Assembly: GCA_963846005.1 (NCBI GenBank)
Contig: CAWJUH010000002.1
Span: 372,001 to 436,000 of the forward strand
DNA length: 64,000 nt
Direction: 5' to 3'
Source: CAVSUR01 sp963846005
Lineage (GTDB): Bacteria > Actinomycetota > Actinomycetes > Streptosporangiales > Streptosporangiaceae
Part shown: piece by piece, positions 62,021 through 64,000 of the stretch
Numbering within the stretch: the first letter of the stretch is position 1
Layout: every line of letters begins with the position of its first letter
Notes under the pieces: generated by a model
Told to the model about the DNA's origin: nothing
The model's database searches: none
Seen by the model: the letters and a program-made list of their open reading frames with translations, nothing else
Made by a program: the position numbers and the translations under genes

Positions 62021-62392
62021 TCACCCATCGCGCATCCCCGGCCGAGCCTGATCTGCCCGGCTGGTCCTGCCGGTTCCAGTATGCGCGGCCCGGCAGGTAA
62101 ACCCGTCCGGCGGGTAAACCCGTTCGGGACGACGGCTAACCGCCCGGGTGATCCTCGGGCGTGCGGCCGGCGGCCTGGTCACCGGCCGGGGGCGCGGGCG
62201 GCGGGCGGCCCGTCTCCGGGAGCCGCGGCCGTTCCCGCCCGGCCGGCCGGCTCGGCGCCGGTGCCGCTGGCTAAGGTTGCGCGCCAGCACGACCAGGCCG
62301 ATCAGCACCGCGAGCGGGATCAGGCCGAGCAGGTTAATGCGCGGATGGGCGGCCGTGCTCGCGGCCAGCACGCGGATGAGGGTCGGCGTCAC
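62021..62392 (-). CDS. small single-pass membrane protein
   Basis: 123 residues from GTG 62392, preceded by GGAGAG. One membrane helix (LLGLIPLAVLIGLVVLARNL) near the N-terminus is followed by a very basic Arg/Pro-rich cytoplasmic tail. The ribosome site and the helix support a real gene. Function unknown; divergent from the aldo/keto reductase. Confidence 0.55.
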   Translation of the reverse strand: MTPTLIRVLAASTAAHPRINLLGLIPLAVLIGLVVLARNLSQRHRRRAGRPGGNGRGSRRRAARRPRPRPVTRPPAARPRITRAVSRRPERVYPPDGFTCRAAHTGTGRTSRADQARPGMRDG

Positions 62393-62478
62393 GTGGCTCT
62401 CCTGCCGGGTTTCCCAGCAGTCTGCCAGCGGGCCCGCGCGGGCGGAACGCCGCCCGCCGGGCCGCGCCGCTGGCGCGG

Positions 62479-62484
62479 TAGCCT
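62479..62484 (+). promoter_or_regulatory. -10 element of a probable leaderless promoter
   Basis: TAGCCT lies 6 bases before the GTG at 62491. Confidence 0.45.
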
Positions 62485-62490
62485 GCGCCC

Positions 62491-63411
62491 GTGACGATGC
62501 AGACGCGCCCGCTCGGGCGGACCGGGCACCACGTGACCATTCTCAGCTACGGCGCGATGGAGCTGCGCGGCCAGCCGCGCGGCGCCGACGTCAGCGACGA
62601 GGATGCCGGGCGGCTGCTGAACGCGGTCCTGGACGGCGGTATCAACCTGATCGACACCTCGCCGGACTACGGCGGCAGCGAGGAGCTGATCGGCCGCCAC
62701 GTCGGTCACCGGCGGGACGATTTCTTCCTCGCCTCCAAATGCGGCTGCCTGCCCGGGGACCCGCCGCCGGGCGCCACCCCGCCGTTCCCGCACGACTACA
62801 GCCAGGCCAACATCCGGGCCGTGGTCGAGCAGAGCCTGCGGCGGCTGCGCACCGACCGGCTCGACCTGTTGCAGGTGCACATCTCGCCGAGCCGGGCCCA
62901 GCTCGATGCGGACGGGACCGTCGGGACGCTGCGGCAGTTGCGGGACGAGGGCAAGATCCGCTTCCTCGGCATGTCGGGCACGCTGCCGCACCTGCCCGAC
63001 CACATCGCCATGGGCGTGTTCGAGGTCTTCCAGATCCCGTACTCGGCGGTCCAGCGCGAGCACGAGGACCTGATCACCGCAGCCGCCGGGGCTGGGGCCG
63101 GGACCCTGATCCGCGGCGGCGCGGCGCGCGGCGGCCCGGCGGCCGGCAAGGACTGGCGGCGGGGGCCGATCGGCCTCGCCGAGGGCCAGGGCCGCAGCCG
63201 GTGGGAGGCCGCCGGGCTGGGCGACTTGCTGGACGGCATGAGCCCGATGGACTTCCTGCTCCGCTTCACCCTCAGCCACCCGGCCCTGTCCGCCACGATC
63301 GTGGGCACCGCGCAGCCCGCTCACCTGCAATCCAACCTGGCCGCGGCCGAGGCGGGGCCGCTGCCGGACGACGTCTACGCCGAGGCGAAGCGGCGGCTGG
63401 GCCGCCCTTGA
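62491..63411 (+). CDS. aldo/keto reductase
   Basis: 306 residues. The catalytic tetrad is visible: Asp/Tyr in LIDTSPDYGGSEELIG, Lys in FLASKCG and His in LDLLQVHISPS. The C-terminus LSHPALSATIVGTAQPAHL binds NADPH. The GTG at 62491 or the ATG two codons later is the start. Substrate unknown. Confidence 0.88.
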   Translation: MTMQTRPLGRTGHHVTILSYGAMELRGQPRGADVSDEDAGRLLNAVLDGGINLIDTSPDYGGSEELIGRHVGHRRDDFFLASKCGCLPGDPPPGATPPFPHDYSQANIRAVVEQSLRRLRTDRLDLLQVHISPSRAQLDADGTVGTLRQLRDEGKIRFLGMSGTLPHLPDHIAMGVFEVFQIPYSAVQREHEDLITAAAGAGAGTLIRGGAARGGPAAGKDWRRGPIGLAEGQGRSRWEAAGLGDLLDGMSPMDFLLRFTLSHPALSATIVGTAQPAHLQSNLAAAEAGPLPDDVYAEAKRRLGRP

Positions 63412-63516
63412 GCCGCCGGCCTGCCCGCCGCTGAAGGCGCCGGCCGGCGTATCACGGTCGGCGGCTGCGCCTCCGTACGGGCAGCTTGTGCACCTCTGCG
63501 TGAAGGACGTCGCGCC

Positions 63517-63876
63517 ATGACCAGCACCGACACGGCCCTGCCCGGCCCCGGGACGACCGGCCAGCCCGTTCCGCCGCAGGACAACCCGCCGCACGAAGGG
63601 CCGCTGCAGGACAACCCCCTGCAGGACATCGCCAGCGCGGCCAGCCGCCGCGGCTACCTGACCACCGAATGGTGGACCACGGTGCTCGCCGCGGTGCTGT
63701 CTACCGTGCTGGGGCTGGTCGGCCTGCACGGGCCGGCCGCGGCGCAGGCGGCGGGCATCCTCGCCCCGGTCCTGGTGGCCGCCGTCTACGCGTTCGCCCG
63801 CACCCGGCACAAGTCGGCCCTGGCTCAGCTGGCCGCCCTGGCCTTCCCGCAGGCGGACCCGCACGCCAGGACCTGA
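63517..63876 (+). CDS. small two-helix membrane protein
   Basis: 119 residues. A Pro/Asp/Gln-rich N-terminus with two PLQDNPLQD-like repeats, then TTEWWTTVLAAVLSTVLGLVG and AAGILAPVLVAAVYAFAR, two membrane helices. It resembles small holin-like or phage-type membrane proteins in actinomycetes, but no phage genes are nearby. GAAGGACG precedes the ATG. Confidence 0.6.
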   Translation: MTSTDTALPGPGTTGQPVPPQDNPPHEGPLQDNPLQDIASAASRRGYLTTEWWTTVLAAVLSTVLGLVGLHGPAAAQAAGILAPVLVAAVYAFARTRHKSALAQLAALAFPQADPHART

Positions 63877-63915
63877 CCGGCCGCACTCCGGCCGCTGCCG
63901 GATGCGGTGGCGCGG

Positions 63916-64000
63916 CTACTCGGCGGCCGAGGCCGACTTGACGTCCTCGCGCAGCTTGTGCTTCTGGATCTTGCCGGTCGAGGTCTTGGGCAGCTCGCCG
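63916..64000 (-). CDS. acyl-CoA synthetase (AMP-binding), C-terminal end only
   Basis: Reading the minus strand gives GELPKTSTGKIQKHKLRED, then VKSASAAE and TAG at 63916. PKTxTGKIQK is the A10 motif of ANL enzymes, with the catalytic lysine that completes the adenylation half-reaction. The rest of the gene is outside the window; the acyl substrate cannot be inferred. Confidence 0.85.
   Translation of the reverse strand, partial: GELPKTSTGKIQKHKLREDVKSASAAE

Overview
The window is very GC-rich, protein-dense DNA with codon third positions that are almost all G or C. GTG and TTG starts are frequent, and several promoters look leaderless. Together with FkbM, TIGR03086-type, DUF3224 and SpoIIE-phosphatase families, and no rRNA, tRNA, phage or IS element, this points to a chromosome of a filamentous, probably soil-dwelling actinomycete (Streptosporangiales/Catenulisporales-like; genus not determinable). 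A secreted eqolisin and a sedolisin, both acid-active protease families, hint at an acidic habitat.

Layout. 1-3.6 kb: end of a formate dehydrogenase operon (molybdopterin subunit, four-cluster ferredoxin subunit, NrfD membrane subunit). 3.7-7.3 kb: FkbM methyltransferase, a stand-alone Clp N-domain protein, and two tandem lytic transglycosylases, the second frame-broken. 7.3-12.6 kb (minus): membrane pseudokinase, lipoprotein, then a class I plus class II fumarase operon. 12.6-19.1 kb: mixed housekeeping genes, including a mycothiol-type protein with a long pentapeptide repeat and a PolX-like PHP protein. 19.1-25 kb: damaged LexA-like gene, a two-gene operon sharing a new-looking C-terminal module, and a kinase/kinase-like/response-regulator operon with a minisatellite at its last junction. 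25-29 kb: YjbR protein, phosphodiester-glycosidase lipoprotein, DUF3224-MarR pair, membrane protein and a tiny ORF.

29-35.4 kb: a GntR-controlled, probably catabolic divergon: fused E1 alpha-beta and E2 of a 2-oxoacid dehydrogenase on one side, a VOC protein and the GntR regulator on the other, and a facing M24 creatinase/DddP-like protein behind a LacI-type operator. 35.6-40.5 kb: Lrp regulator divergent from an EamA exporter, an SDR, and a PAS-PAS-SpoIIE phosphatase-ATPase. 40.6-50.7 kb: exopolysaccharide/cell-surface glycan cluster (four GT2 enzymes, one GT-C-like membrane enzyme, flippase, GH16 glucanase, hexapeptide acyltransferase). 50.7-52.7 kb: membrane-anchored and YdjM-like proteins. 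53.0-58.3 kb: two copies of a UDP-sulfoquinovose synthase gene, apparently identical over 1210 bp, flanking the eqolisin and sedolisin genes. 58.4-64 kb: EEP-family hydrolase, DHA2 drug exporter, small membrane proteins, aldo/keto reductase, and the C-terminus of an acyl-CoA synthetase.

Two cross-cutting signals matter for any reader. First, in-frame minisatellites (units of 15, 18, 21 and 39 bp) sit inside many genes. Second, at least seven genes are broken by what look like single-base losses in G/C runs, nearly all in the same direction. This is more easily explained by residual assembly error than by real decay, so those genes are annotated across the break.
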